From assembly GCF_907164915.1 (NCBI RefSeq), contig NC_061864.1:1288389-1352388 (forward strand): a stretch of DNA of 64,000 nucleotides. The letters are read 5' to 3'. This stretch comes from Impatiens glandulifera. Its lineage: Eukaryota; Streptophyta; Magnoliopsida; Ericales; Balsaminaceae. Positions 46,901 to 62,570 of this stretch are shown here, one piece after another (positions within the stretch are counted from its first letter, which is position 1; every line of letters starts with the position of its first letter). The position numbers were made by a program, and so were the translations under genes. The notes below the pieces were generated by a model that saw nothing but the letters and a program-made list of their open reading frames with translations, ran no database searches and was not told where the DNA came from.

Positions 46901-48630
46901 TGGAAGTTTCACTACCAACCTTTGTGTGTGGTTTTAGCTATTTTAGCTATTCTATATCACAATCTTTTTTTAACTTAAATTTAAGCTTCTTCCAAATTAA
47001 TTTTTCTTTTTATTTTAGACTTTTATTTTATTTTAATAAAATATATAAAACTATTTTAATAGACTTTAAATTATTTTATTTATTTATATTTTAAGGTGAT
47101 ATAAATAAATAAATTGAAAATAATTAATATGATATTTTTAATTTATTTATTTAAATTTTTTAAAATTAAGTTGGTAACTATTATTTCAAATTATTATATT
47201 TTTTATTTTAATTAATTTGGATTAATTAATATAATAATTATTTAGTTTTGTCTTACCTTTATTTTATTGGTATAAGTATTTAAACGTTTTAATATATTTT
47301 TTTATTAATATTAATTATATATATATAATAAAATTAAGTATTATAATATTTTTAATTAATCTGATTTTTTTATAAATTAATATAATAATATAACTCATAG
47401 ATAAAATAATTAGATTAAAATATAACTCTATTTAAATACATATATCAATATATAACTTATATAATTTAAATATAAAAAGATAACAAAGACATATTATTTA
47501 TTTTAATAAAATTAATTTAAAACTTATTACATAATTTTCTTATTTAATATTTTATTATGTCAAATAATTATATACATAATTATTAATTATATTTTAATAT
47601 TAATATTATATTTTAAAAATATATATTTAAACAAGAAAAAAAATTATAATATTAAATTCAAATCTTAAAATTGAAAATTACCATAATTAATATATTTAAA
47701 CAAATTTAATTTTTTCATAAAAAAATATCTTAACATTATTTTTTTATTAAAAAACTTTAAACATATATCTTAATATATTATTTTTTAACTACTCATAAAA
47801 TAATTTTTTTTAATAATAAAAAAATAAATTATTTTTTTTATAGTATTTATATATTTAATTTTTTATTTTAATATAATATAAAGTTAATAAATTAACATAT
47901 TATTAATGTTTATATAATAAAAAATTAAAATAAGTTTAATAATAAAATATATATTTATTAAAATTTATTTTATTTAAAAATAATATTAAATTTACAAAAA
48001 TAAAATTTTATATTATAAATAATAATATTAATAAATTAACATATTCATATAATAAAAAATTAAAATAAGTTTAATAATAAAATATATATATAATAAATTT
48101 ATTTTATTTAAAAATAATATTAAATTTACAAAAAAACAAAAGTTTATATTATTAATAATAAAAATTAAATATTTCAACTTTAAATAAATAATAATTTTAA
48201 AAATAAAATCTTTTAAACAAATTTAAATAACCAAAATATAAAAGCTTAAAATTAATAAAAACTATTTAAATAAATTTTGATATTTTATAAAATAAAATCA
48301 TTTTAAAATATTTTATTATAAAATAAAAATATATTTCGTAATAATTTTTTTTATTAAATTAAATTTTATGTACATATTTATTTTTTAAATAAAGAAAAAT
48401 AATTATATTTTATTAAAATATACAAATAATACATATTCAAAAAAAATAATATATAATATAATTAATATATTTATTTATTATTCTTCATTATTTAAAAAAA
48501 ACTAAGTTTATATTCTATAATAATATTAATTTTAATATATTATATATATATATATATACAAAATTCCTTTTATATATTATTTTCTTTTATGAATAATTTT
48601 TTTTTGTTAATTTTATTTAAAAATTACCAG

Positions 48631-48689
<59 letters not shown>

Positions 48690-50865
48690 TTATATAATAA
48701 AAAAATTATATTAAAATAATAATAAAAAAATAATAAAAACAATTTATTTTTTAAATAAATCTTAAATAAATTTAAATATTATTTTTAAGCTTATATATCA
48801 TATAATACATAACTATAATATATAATATATTATCTCTAAATACACTACTTTTATATTATAATTAATAATTAATGATTTATATTTATTTACTTAATTTAAA
48901 ATAATAATAAATTAAGAATTTATATTTATTTATATATTTATATAAATATATAAAATTTTAATAATATATAAATTTTATTTTTAATTAATATAAATTTATA
49001 AAATCTTTATTAATAAAATAAAAATAATATGTTTAAAAATAAAAATAATAATTTTCAAAAATATAATTATTTATATTCATTTTTAGAAATAAAAAAAATT
49101 ATTTACTTTTTTTAATGTCTTAATTATTTAATTATTTGTAATAATATTTAATAATTAATATTATATATATATATATAGTATCTTATATATTTAAATATAT
49201 AATTTTTATTTAATTAATTATAAATATTAATAAATTATTTGTTTCAAAATAAATTATATGAATATATTATTTTTTATAAGTTTCTATTAATATATTTTTA
49301 AATTTTTAATTAAAATAAATAATTAAATAAAAATCATTAAATTAAATTTAAAATATTAATATGATATATTTATTTTAATTTTAATTTTTTTTAATATATC
49401 TTTTTATTTTATTTTATTATTTGTAATTATTTACTATAATTTTATAGGATTCACATACACAAATAGTAATGATTTTATAAGAGATTCACGTGCACAAATT
49501 CTATTGTTATTGTTAAAAGATATATTATTTATTTAAATAAAATTAATTTAAAACTTAATATTTTTATTATGTTAAATAATTATATATAATTATTAATTAT
49601 ATTTTAAATAAAAAATATAGTCATTATTAATTATTAATTATATTAAATTAAAAAATATATATTTTATTAATAATAAAATATTTATATTTAAACATGAAAA
49701 TAAATTATAATTTTAAAATTTAAATATTTAAAAAAAAATGAAAATTAACCAAATTAAAAAAATTAAAATATTTAAAAAAACCAATTTTTTTTGTTAAAAA
49801 ATATATTAACCTTATATTTTTTATTATAAAATTTTATAATAATATATATATTTTTTTTTTTTGACAAATTTCATTACAACTTTTTAACAAATTTCATTAC
49901 AACTTTAAAACAAATAATAATTATTAAAAAAAAATATTAAATTATGAATTATTAATATTATTATGTTTTAATTAAAGTAAATAAAAAAATGATTATTAAA
50001 TTATGTTTAAAAATATTATTATTATTTATTTTTATTTATTTTTAAAACAAAAAAGTTATTTTTTTACTTTTTTTTAGATTTACTTAATTTAAATATATTT
50101 TTAGATTTACTTAATTTAAAAAATTAATGAATTATTTAAATTAAAAATATTTTGTTTTAAAATCAATTATATGAATATATAAAGTTTTATAAGTTTTTAT
50201 AAGAAAATGTAAGTAAAAGTAATTAATATATTTTTATAATAAAATTATTGGAGAGTAAGAAAAATAAATACATAACAATAAAAAGTTATTTTTTAACTCT
50301 TTAAAAAATAAAAATAAATATATATTTAATTAAAACAATTTATTTGATATTTTATTTAGATATAATTTCATTTTATTAACAATTTTATAAAAATAAATTA
50401 AATTATTTTAATATTTTAATTAATAAAATTAGTAATTTAATAATTATAATAAAAATAATGATTAAAAAAATAAATTTTTAATTTAAAGGTAATTCGAATT
50501 CATGTTATTTAATTTTCATTCTATAAACATTAAAATTTAATACCTATAACTTTGTAAGTTTGAAATTTTAATAAATTTACTTATATAATTTTATCCTTAT
50601 AAACATTAAAATTTGAATATAATAAAAGATTAAGAATATGTATAAAATATTATATAAAAATTTATATAAGATTTTATATGCACGTGTTAAATGTTTGAAT
50701 AATTTTTTTATTTTTATTATATTTTAATTTATTTTTACAGATACTTTCACAAAAACACAACAAATTAGAGAGACTTTGGATGTATTCTTCTTTGGGTTAG
50801 TAGGGTTAAAAGAGATGAGAGAGTGATGAAAATGAATTTAATAAATTAAACATAATCTATATATA
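46901..50865. other. Extremely A+T-rich desert with internal duplications
   Basis: Almost 4 kb of nearly pure A/T without any coding signal. A 144-bp tandem duplication is readable at about 47,885-48,155. Blocks at about 47,480-47,830 recur in diverged form at about 49,500-49,860. (TA)n runs lie near 48,634-48,684. Confidence 0.7.
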
Positions 50866-51624
50866 TAATGATGCTTAATTTTTAAAGTGTCCGGATTGCC
50901 GTGTCGAGAGCTGTGGTTAATTTGGATACTTGGGTCGGAGAGCTGTGGTTAATTTGGATACTTGGGTCGGATTGTGGGTTGACCCGTTTTTAAATTTAAA
51001 ACGGTTAAAAATAAAATTAAAAATGCTAGAGGTATGTTTCGAACTTGCAACCTAACAAAACAAATACAACTCTTTAACCAACTAGGCTACAAAGACTTTA
51101 TATTTTAAATTCAACACCAAATTTGATAAACGCGGGACGTTTTAATATTAATATAAGTTCAACTTTTTAACTAACTAATCTATATATATATATAATGATG
51201 CTTAATTTTTAAAGTGTCCAGATTGCCGGGTCGAGAGCTGTGGTTAATTTGGATACTTGGGTCGGATTGTGGGTTGACCCGTTTTTAAATTTAAAACGGT
51301 TAAAAATAAAATTTAAAATGCTAGAGGTATGTTTCGAATTTGCAACCTAACAAAACAAGTACAACTCTTTAACCAACTAAGCTACAAAGAATTAAATTCA
51401 ACACCAAATTTGATAAACGCGTGACGTTTTAATATTAATATAAGTTCAACTTTTTAACTAATTAATATATAATGATGTTGAGTAAATAGATACTTAGGTC
51501 GGATTGTGGATTGACCCACCCATAAATTAAAACGGTTAAAAATAAAATTAAAAATGTTATCCGTAATTTTTTTTTACGGTTTTTTATATTATTACTCGTG
51601 CAAATGCACGGGCTAAATACTAGT
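50866..51624 (+). mobile_element. Non-autonomous Helitron-like element with tandem 5' units
   Basis: Three units, starting at 50866 (TCTATATATATAATGATGC), 51179 (same start) and about 51,466 (diverged). The last leads to a Helitron-type 3' end: an 8-bp-stem hairpin CTCGTGCA-AA-TGCACGGG at 51595-51612, then CTAGT at 51620-51624. The 5' base is preceded by A, as expected for A/T insertion. Each unit carries, on the minus strand, a tRNA-like TAGCYTAGTTGGTTAAAG box and AGTTCGAAAC box about 40 bases on. No Rep/helicase coding sequence. Confidence 0.65.
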
Positions 51625-51879
51625 ATGTTAAAAGAACCTTAAATATTATACCAAAATATAATAAATCATTAATAAACTAAGTTGAAGCTCAACAAAAAAA
51701 CAAATCAAAATTACAAATCTAGAACTTTAAAACAAAATAAACAATGAGTTTATAACTTTCTATCACTCACCAAAAATACTAAGGATCATATGAGTTGATA
51801 TGTGTTTGTCCACCTAGAGTAGAGAATATAGAGAATTTATGGGAAGAAAAGAGATAAAAGAAAAAAATATATATATAAA

Positions 51880-52133
51880 GAGGAGTGACAGAGTGAGGGA
51901 ATTTGAACTAATTCCTGTCCTACCCACCTTTCAAACAATTTTTCTCAAACTACTCACATTTTCATTCACTTTCCCAAACTACTCACCTTTCTCTCTCTAA
52001 ATCATTAATTATTCTTTTAATTACACATCTTCCACACTAATCCACTAATTACTCTATTTTATAAATATAAATATATATAATTAAATTAATAATACATTTA
52101 TTAAATAAAATATATTACATTAATATTAAAATA

Positions 52134-52170
<37 letters not shown>

Positions 52171-53198
52171 TAACATATAATTAAAATTATAAATTATAAA
52201 TTAAATAATTTAAATAAATATTATACACTAAAATAAAATATATTACATAAACTTCTAATATTATATATTAAAATAACACATATATTACATAAATATTAAA
52301 ATAACACAACTATTTTATTTTTACTTAATTTTATAAATATAATATATATAATTAATATTAAACATTGTAAATTAAATAATTCAAATAAATATTATAAACT
52401 AAAATAAAATATTATATACTAAATAAAATACATTATATAAAATTTTAATATTATATATTAAAATAAATATATTATATTATATAAATATTAAAATAATACA
52501 TATATTACATAAATATTAAAATAAGACTTATATTTTACGTGTAAAATATTGTAAATATTTTAAAATTTATATAATTTATTTTATTTTAAGATTTTTTAAA
52601 TTGATTATTTTTATAAATATTTTAAAGTTTAGTTAATTTATTTTTTTTTATTTTAGGTTTATGTTATATATTTTATTTTAGTTTATAATATTTATTTTAA
52701 TTATTTAATTTAGTATATTTAATTTTAATTATATATTATATTTATAAAATCAAGTACGGTGTATTATTTTTAATTATATATTATATTTATAAATAAGTAA
52801 AAATAATATATATATATATATATTATTTTAATATTAATGTAATATAGTTTATTTAATATATGTATTATTAATATTAATTATATATATTTATAAAATATAG
52901 TAATTAGTGGATTAATGTGGAAGATGTGTAATTAAAAGGATAATTAATGATTTAGAAAGAGAAAGGTGGGTAGTTTGGGAAAGTGAATGAAAAAGTGGGT
53001 AGTTTGAGAAAAGTTGTTTAAAAGGTGGGTAGAACAGGAATTGGTTCAGGGAATTTGGTGAGGGAATCACACATCCATTAGTTTGAAAAATATAAAAGTG
53101 AGTGGAAAGAGATAAAAGAGAAAAATTATTTGATTTTTTTAGCGAATAAGATTATGTCAATCATTCCTTCACCAAATTCCCTCTCCTAATCATTTCTC
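51880..53198. mobile_element. Mutator-type MITE, family M (copy M1), split by insertion F1
   Basis: Ends GAGGAGTGACAGAGTGAGGG and (inward from right) GAGAAATGATTAGGAGAGGG, flanked by exact 9-bp repeats ATATATAAA (51871-51879, 53199-53207). The element is interrupted after its first 25 bases by element F1; without it the length is about 165 bp. Interior has the family AGCGAATAAGATTATG motif. Confidence 0.8.
51905..53047. mobile_element. Long-TIR Mutator-type element, family F (copy F1), nested in M1
   Basis: 1143 bp. The two arms are inverted copies of each other for roughly 230 bases, starting GAACTAATTCCTGTCCTACC at left and GAACCAATTCCTGTTCTACC read from the right. Flanked by exact 9-bp repeats AGGGAATTT (51896-51904, 53048-53056) copied from M1. 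Interior is A+T-rich and non-coding. Confidence 0.8.
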
Positions 53199-53484
53199 AT
53201 ATATAAAAATAAGTAAATTTATATATATTTACTTGTATATATATATTAAATTTGATCAAATCCTTATAATAAGGTTATTTTTCAAAAAAATAACAGACTT
53301 GTAATGTTATTTGAAAAAAATAATTTTTTACCCATAACATAACTTCAAATTACCACTAATAACTTTTTCTTTTTTTTTTTTCTTAATATTTTTTTTTTTT
53401 TGTCTTCTCTTCTACTCTCTTCTTCTCATTTAACAAGGAAGAGTTCCCTTCCAACGACACGGCACGTCTATCCCAAACAAAGCA

Positions 53485-54339
53485 AAAAAAAATTCCAGTC
53501 CTACCCACATTTCAAATAATTTTTTCCAAACTACACATTTTTATTTTCATTCCCAAAATACCCACATTTCTCTTTTTAAATCATTAATTAACCATTAATT
53601 ACACTTTTTTTTTTTGCCATAAACTTAATAATTACTTTATTTTATAAATATAAATATATAATTAAAATTAATAATACATATATTAAATAAAATATATTAT
53701 ATAAATATTAATATATATATATATATATTTACTCCATTTTATAAATATAATATATATAATTAAAATTAAATAATTTAAATAAATATTATAAACTAAAAAA
53801 ATATTATACATGGAAAATAAAATAGATTACATAAATATTTAATATTATATATTAAAATAACACATATATTAGATAAATATTAAAATAACACATATATTTT
53901 ATTTTTATTTAATTTTAAAATATAATATATATAATTAAAATTAAACCTACTAAATTAAATATTTTAAATAATATTATAAATTAAAATAAAATATATAACA
54001 TAAACCTTAAATAAAAAAAATTAAAATAAATTACATAAATCTAAAATATTTATAAAAGTGTGAATTAAAAAAAAAAACCTTAAAATAAAAAATATTTATA
54101 ATATTTTACGTTTTTATGTAAAATATATGTGTTATTTTAATATTTAGATAATATATGTATTATTTTAATATTTATATTTATATAATATAATATATTTTAT
54201 TTTAATATATAATATTAAAGTTTTATGTAATATATTTTATTTTAGTGTATAGTATTTTATTTTAATTTATAATATTTATTTGAATTATTTAATTTAGAAT
54301 ATTTAATTTTAATTATATATATTTATAAAATTAAGTAAG

Positions 54340-54397
<58 letters not shown>

Positions 54398-54823
54398 TTA
54401 ATTATATAATATATTTTATTCAATATGTATTATGAGGAGTGATAGAGAGAGGGAATTTGGTGAGGGAATTTGGTGAGAGAATGACTTGGCATCACCTTCA
54501 TTATTGGAAAAGGTAAAAGTGGGAGGAAAGAGAGAAATTATTTGATTTTTTTTAGCGAATAAGATTATGCCAAGTCATTCCCTCACCAAATTCCCTCACC
54601 AAATTCTTCACCTAATCATTTCTCATGTATTATTAATTTTAATTATATATTTATATTATTTATGTTTATAAAATAACTTACTTATTAAGTTTAACGTGAA
54701 AAAGATGTATAATTAATGGTTAATTAATGATATATAGAGAAATATACTATTTTGAGAATGAAAATAAAAATATGGTAGTTTGGAAAAAATTGTTTGAAAT
54801 GTGGGTAGACATGAAAATGGTTC
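53485..54823. mobile_element. Long-TIR Mutator-type element, family F (copy F2), host of M2
   Basis: Same arms as F1 (AATTCCAGTCCTACCCACAT at left; the inverse near 54,790-54,823), flanked by exact 9-bp repeats AACAAAGCA (53476-53484, 54824-54832). Subtracting the M2 insertion and its TSD leaves about 1139 bp, nearly the same as F1. Non-coding. Confidence 0.75.
54434..54624. mobile_element. Mutator-type MITE, family M (copy M2), nested in F2
   Basis: 191 bp, ends GAGGAGTGATAGAGAGAGGG and (inward) GAGAAATGATTAGGTGAAGA, with exact 9-bp repeats ATGTATTAT (54425-54433, 54625-54633). A GGGAATTTGGTGA motif is doubled inside each arm. Confidence 0.85.
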
Positions 54824-55168
54824 AACAAAGCAACGCCTCCTTCTGTCTCTTCACGTTTGATATCCTTCCGACGACTCTGTAGCATTTACGTTAGATCTCC
54901 AACAAACACCGACGACTATACCATCTCCGTCCCGCTAGCCCCCGACGACTGTATCATCCCGCTAGATCTTTAACAAACTTCGAATCAATGGGTAAGTTAG
55001 CTATTGCTTTGTTTTAGCTGAAAACACAATTTGCAATCTAAATTGTCATTAATTAATTGGGATCGCAAATTGCATCTTGCGCCTATTACAGAGTCGGCGG
55101 CGGGAGGGATATCAGACGTCGGGAGAGGATGCAGAAGAAGAGAGTAGAAAATAAGAGAAAAAAGTTAT

Positions 55169-55323
55169 GAGAAATGATTGAGAGAGGGAACTTGATGGAG
55201 GGAATGATGTGTCACAATTTGATTAGCCAAAAAAATAACAAAATTTCTCTATTTTCTCATCTTTTATTCTTTTTCCAACAGTGATATAATTCTCTCTCTC
55301 AAATTTCCTCTCTATCACCCTTC
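55169..55323. mobile_element. Mutator-type MITE, family M (copy M3)
   Basis: 155 bp, ends GAGAAATGATTGAGAGAGGG and (inward) GAAGGGTGATAGAGAGGAAA, flanked by exact 9-bp repeats AAAAGTTAT (55160-55168, 55324-55332). It lies about 240 bases upstream of the PPR start, so it may be part of that promoter. Confidence 0.85.
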
Positions 55324-55467
55324 AAAAGTTATTATAGGTAATTTCAACAATGAGCACATAGTTATTTTTGTAAATAACATTGGAGACTGTTATTTTTTAA
55401 AATAATTTTATTAGCATGTGTTTGATCAAATTTCCCTTTACTCCCTAACAAAACCTAGCCGTCGCGA

Positions 55468-55530
55468 ATGGGTATTTTGGTGGACTTGACCAGAATTCAG
55501 AGTAGAACAAGGTCTCAGATTCCATTGTAG
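55468..55530 (+). other. Upstream ORF of the PPR gene (20 codons)
   Basis: ATG at 55468 in a GCGAATGGG context reads MGILVDLTRIQ...SQIPL and stops at 55530, 34 bases before the PPR start, in a different frame. It could lower translation if included in the transcript. Confidence 0.35.
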
Positions 55531-55564
55531 CTCCCTTTCTTCCTTCAGTCACTCAACGCCGTTT

Positions 55565-57676
55565 ATGCAGCTCCTGTCTCTTCCCCGTCAAAGTTACGCG
55601 TCAACTGCCACCATATTGGCTAATTCTCAGATTACTCACTATGCTCGTCTTAACCAGATTGATAATGCTCGACGAGTTTTCGATCAATTACCGGAAAAAA
55701 ATATTGCTTCTTGGAACTCCATTATCGCTGGCTATTTCCAAAATAACCAGCCTGATGAAGCACGTCACCTGTTCGACATAATGCCCGAGAGAAATACAGT
55801 TTCTTGGAACGGTTTGATATCTGGATATGTCAGGAATGGAATGGTTCGCCAAGCTCGCCAAGCATTTGATATGATGCCCGAGAGAAACGTTATCTCATGG
55901 ACTGCTGTTATAAGAGGTTATGTAGAACAGGGATTGACACCTGTTGCTGAATCTCTTTTCTGGAAAATGCCAGAGAAAAATGTGGTTTCATGGACAGTAA
56001 TGTTGGGTGGCTTGATTCAAGACAGACGAATTGGCGATGCTAGACGATTATACGAGTTGATGCCGGTGAAGGATGTAGTTGCTAAGACTAATATGATTTC
56101 CGGATATTGTCAAGCAGGTAAAATGGCTGAAGCCAAGAAACTTTTTGATGAAATCCCATATCCTAATGTGATCTCTTGGACCACCATGGTCACTGGTTAT
56201 GCACAGAATCAACAGGTTGATGTTGCTAGGACGCTCTTTGAGATGATGCCGGAGAAGAATGAGGTATCTTGGACAGCAATGCTGATGGCTTATACTCAAT
56301 GTGGACGGATTAAAGAAGCTGAAGAGCTCTTTAACGCAATGCCCATGGAGTCGATTATTGCCTGCAATACAATGATAGTTGCGTTTGGAAATAGTGGAGA
56401 AGTTTCAAAGGCAAAGCTAACATTTGATCACATGGTGACAAGAGATGATATTTCGTGGAGTACAATGATTAAAGTTTATGAACGTAATGGGTTTGAATTG
56501 GAAGCAATGGATTTGTTTTCCTTGATGCAAAGTGAACGAATTCGACCTAACTTTCCATCTTTGATCAGTATTCTTTCTGTTTGTGCCAGTCTTGCAAGTC
56601 TGTATCGTGGCAGACAAATTCATGCCCAGTTGTTGAGATCACAGTTCATAGACGATGTATATGTTTCCTCGGTTTTAATCACGATGTACATAAAATGCGG
56701 GGATCTAATCAAGGCAAGACTCGTTTTCGATAATTTTTCTCCCAAGGATACTGTGATGTGGAACTCCATAATAACAGGTTATGCCCAATATGGTCTTGAA
56801 GCAGATGCCTTATTAGTGTTTGACAAAATGTCCAATGCTGGTGTGGCAGCTGATGATGTTACTTTTGTTGGAGTTCTTTCTGCTTGTAGTTACACAGGAA
56901 AGGTTGAAGAAGGATTGAAGATTTTTGAGTCCATGGAATCCAAGTATCGAGTTGTCCCAAAGACTGAACACTATGCCTGTATGGTGGATTTGATGGGTCG
57001 AGCTGGACGTTTAACAGAAGCAAATGATCTTATTGAGAGGATGCCTATGAAACCAGATGCGACCCTTTGGGGCTCACTAATGGGAGCATGTAGGATTCAC
57101 AAGAACATGGATTTGGCCGAAATTGCAGCTAAAAAGCTTTTAGAATTGGAGCCCAATAATACTGGGCCCTATGTTTTGCTATCAAACATATACGCGTCAA
57201 GTGGTAGATGGAACGACGTTGCAGATCTTAGGAGAAACATGGTATCGAGAAATATGAGGAAGTCGCCTGGTTGTAGCTGGATCGAGGTAGAAAAACGAGT
57301 GCATACTTTCACAGGTGGAGAAAGCACTCCCCATCCTGAACATTTGATGATCATCAAGAAGTTGGAAGAGTTGAGTGGGTTATTAAAAGAAGCTGGATAT
57401 GCTCCTGATTCAAGTTTTACCCTTCATGATATAGACGAAGAAGAGAAGGTACAAAGTTTAGGTCATCACAGTGAGAAACTAGCCGTTGCTTATGGATTGT
57501 TGAAGGTCCCAAAAGGAATGCCTATCCGTGTGATGAAGAACCTTCGAGTTTGTGGTGATTGCCATTCTGCTATTAAATTAATTGCTATGGTCACCAAGCG
57601 GGTGGTTATATTGAGGGATGCAAACAGATTTCATCACTTTGAGAATGGCTCGTGTTCTTGTCATGACTATTGGTGA
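55565..57676 (+). CDS. Pentatricopeptide repeat protein, PLS-DYW subclass, organellar RNA-editing type
   Basis: Intronless, 703 aa, resembling Arabidopsis At1g56690 (predicted mitochondrial). Such proteins bind one RNA site through their repeats and convert C to U there. The N-terminus (MQLLSLPRQSYASTATIL) is a short targeting peptide. Residues of about 20-500 are P/L/S repeats recognisable by the repeating MPERNVVSWTxMIxGY pattern; E and E+ motifs follow (CSWIEVEKRVHTF). The DYW deaminase has the PG-box (YAPDSSFTLHDIDEEEK), the catalytic HSE at 635-637, the zinc CGDC at 663-666 and the terminal CSCHDYW at 697-703. All key residues are present. The first ATG of the frame is used; a short uORF lies upstream. 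The target site cannot be read safely by eye. Confidence 0.95.
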   Translation: MQLLSLPRQSYASTATILANSQITHYARLNQIDNARRVFDQLPEKNIASWNSIIAGYFQNNQPDEARHLFDIMPERNTVSWNGLISGYVRNGMVRQARQAFDMMPERNVISWTAVIRGYVEQGLTPVAESLFWKMPEKNVVSWTVMLGGLIQDRRIGDARRLYELMPVKDVVAKTNMISGYCQAGKMAEAKKLFDEIPYPNVISWTTMVTGYAQNQQVDVARTLFEMMPEKNEVSWTAMLMAYTQCGRIKEAEELFNAMPMESIIACNTMIVAFGNSGEVSKAKLTFDHMVTRDDISWSTMIKVYERNGFELEAMDLFSLMQSERIRPNFPSLISILSVCASLASLYRGRQIHAQLLRSQFIDDVYVSSVLITMYIKCGDLIKARLVFDNFSPKDTVMWNSIITGYAQYGLEADALLVFDKMSNAGVAADDVTFVGVLSACSYTGKVEEGLKIFESMESKYRVVPKTEHYACMVDLMGRAGRLTEANDLIERMPMKPDATLWGSLMGACRIHKNMDLAEIAAKKLLELEPNNTGPYVLLSNIYASSGRWNDVADLRRNMVSRNMRKSPGCSWIEVEKRVHTFTGGESTPHPEHLMIIKKLEELSGLLKEAGYAPDSSFTLHDIDEEEKVQSLGHHSEKLAVAYGLLKVPKGMPIRVMKNLRVCGDCHSAIKLIAMVTKRVVILRDANRFHHFENGSCSCHDYW

Positions 57677-58274
57677 TAATTTTCAAATCGTAGGAAAACC
57701 TTTTCCAACACATTTGTTAGAAGACGAACAGTTACATAGAGTTAAGAACCTTTAGCACTAAATCAACAATTATTTATGAGGATAGAAAGTCCTGAAAAGG
57801 GTTGGATGATTTTTAAGGGCACATTCACTTTCAATGATCAGGTTCTTAGGTCTGAATTCAATATATATTCTACCTTCAAATTCATGCAGATCTATCTCAT
57901 GGATAGAACTGAACTACTCTAGGGCTACTTATGGAGCCATGTTTTACTTATTTGAATCTTTGGTATTATAATTTAATATTCGGGTAGATTTTTTTTTTGT
58001 TCTTTGTCGAAAATTTGCATATTTTGCTGAAGCCTTAAATTAAGGTATCATTTAAAAAAAAACACAACACTCCCTTATCCGTTAATAGTGTTCACAATCT
58101 CGCACCTGCGATCCAATGTTATCGCATCAGTCAATAGTTACAAATAAGATTTTGGGTTACTAATCCTGTTTTAAGCAAATCATATTACAAACACCAATAG
58201 ATCTCAGAGAGATTACAAATAGAGTAACTAACATATAAGAAGCATTGATTCTTCTCAGCCATCTCATGAAGAGA
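57677..58274. other. Convergent 3' flanks of PPR and GSK genes
   Basis: Untranslated downstream sequence of both genes; nothing else seen. Confidence 0.6.
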
Positions 58275-61853
<3,579 letters not shown>

Positions 61854-62570
61854 TAGCAGCAAACAAAGCTATCTTCCTTATCACTTATCTCAAAGAATCA
61901 TGCACCTAGTATAATTATATACAATGAGAACCTACAAGATATTATAAGGGCTAGATTTGTTCTCTTAATAAGAATAAAGATACTAACATGTTAATGGAGA
62001 ACAATGAAATACAAATCTAGGTCACCAACAAAACCCTAGGAAACTCATTAAAAAACCTATCATGTAAACTAGATCTAACAATCTAACACGTGAAACAAAA
62101 TATGAATACAATACTAACATTTCTGATTGAAGCATATGTTGCTGGATATAATAACAAGAAATGGTCTATAACAGATCTAAACACCTAGAAATGGAGAAAA
62201 ATAGGTACTGCATACGAAATCATTTGATAATGAGCAGATAAGATCTACAGATGGAAGGAAATAGACGAGATCCTTTCAAAAGCGGAAAAATTCAACACCT
62301 GAGGATGAATCTCGCGAAGAACCACCTCCCTAACCCCAAAAAATGGGGAAGGGGGAGGATGAAAAAGAATCTCAGTCAAAAAAATCTGGATTCAGAACTA
62401 AAGAACATAGAACGAGAATCAAATAGAAATGAGCTCGATAGAATACCGATCCACACAGACCGCCGTCAGGAAGATGGCATCCGTCGGTTTCGGATCGTGG
62501 CGGGGATTCGTGGAGCTGGTTAGACCATCAACAACAATGGAAGAAAGAGGAGAGAGAAACCCCAAATGAG
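61854..62570 (-). promoter_or_regulatory. GSK gene leader with probable 5'-UTR intron
   Basis: Between the ATG (61853) and about 62,570 the minus strand reads from a CT-rich start (TTTCTCTCTCCTC) through G+C-rich leader sequence into A+T-rich, intron-like DNA. That fits a leader exon near 62,400-62,570 and an intron. Exact splice sites were not assigned. No protein-coding exon is needed here. Confidence 0.45.

Noticed and set aside
54840..55160. Possible exon (CGACGACT-rich segment upstream of the PPR gene)
   Set aside because: No sustained open frame with splice sites; resembles decayed repeat sequence seen inside the MULE region.
62251..62523. 90-codon plus-strand frame
   Set aside because: Antisense to the GSK gene leader; Arg/Lys/Asn-rich with no motif.
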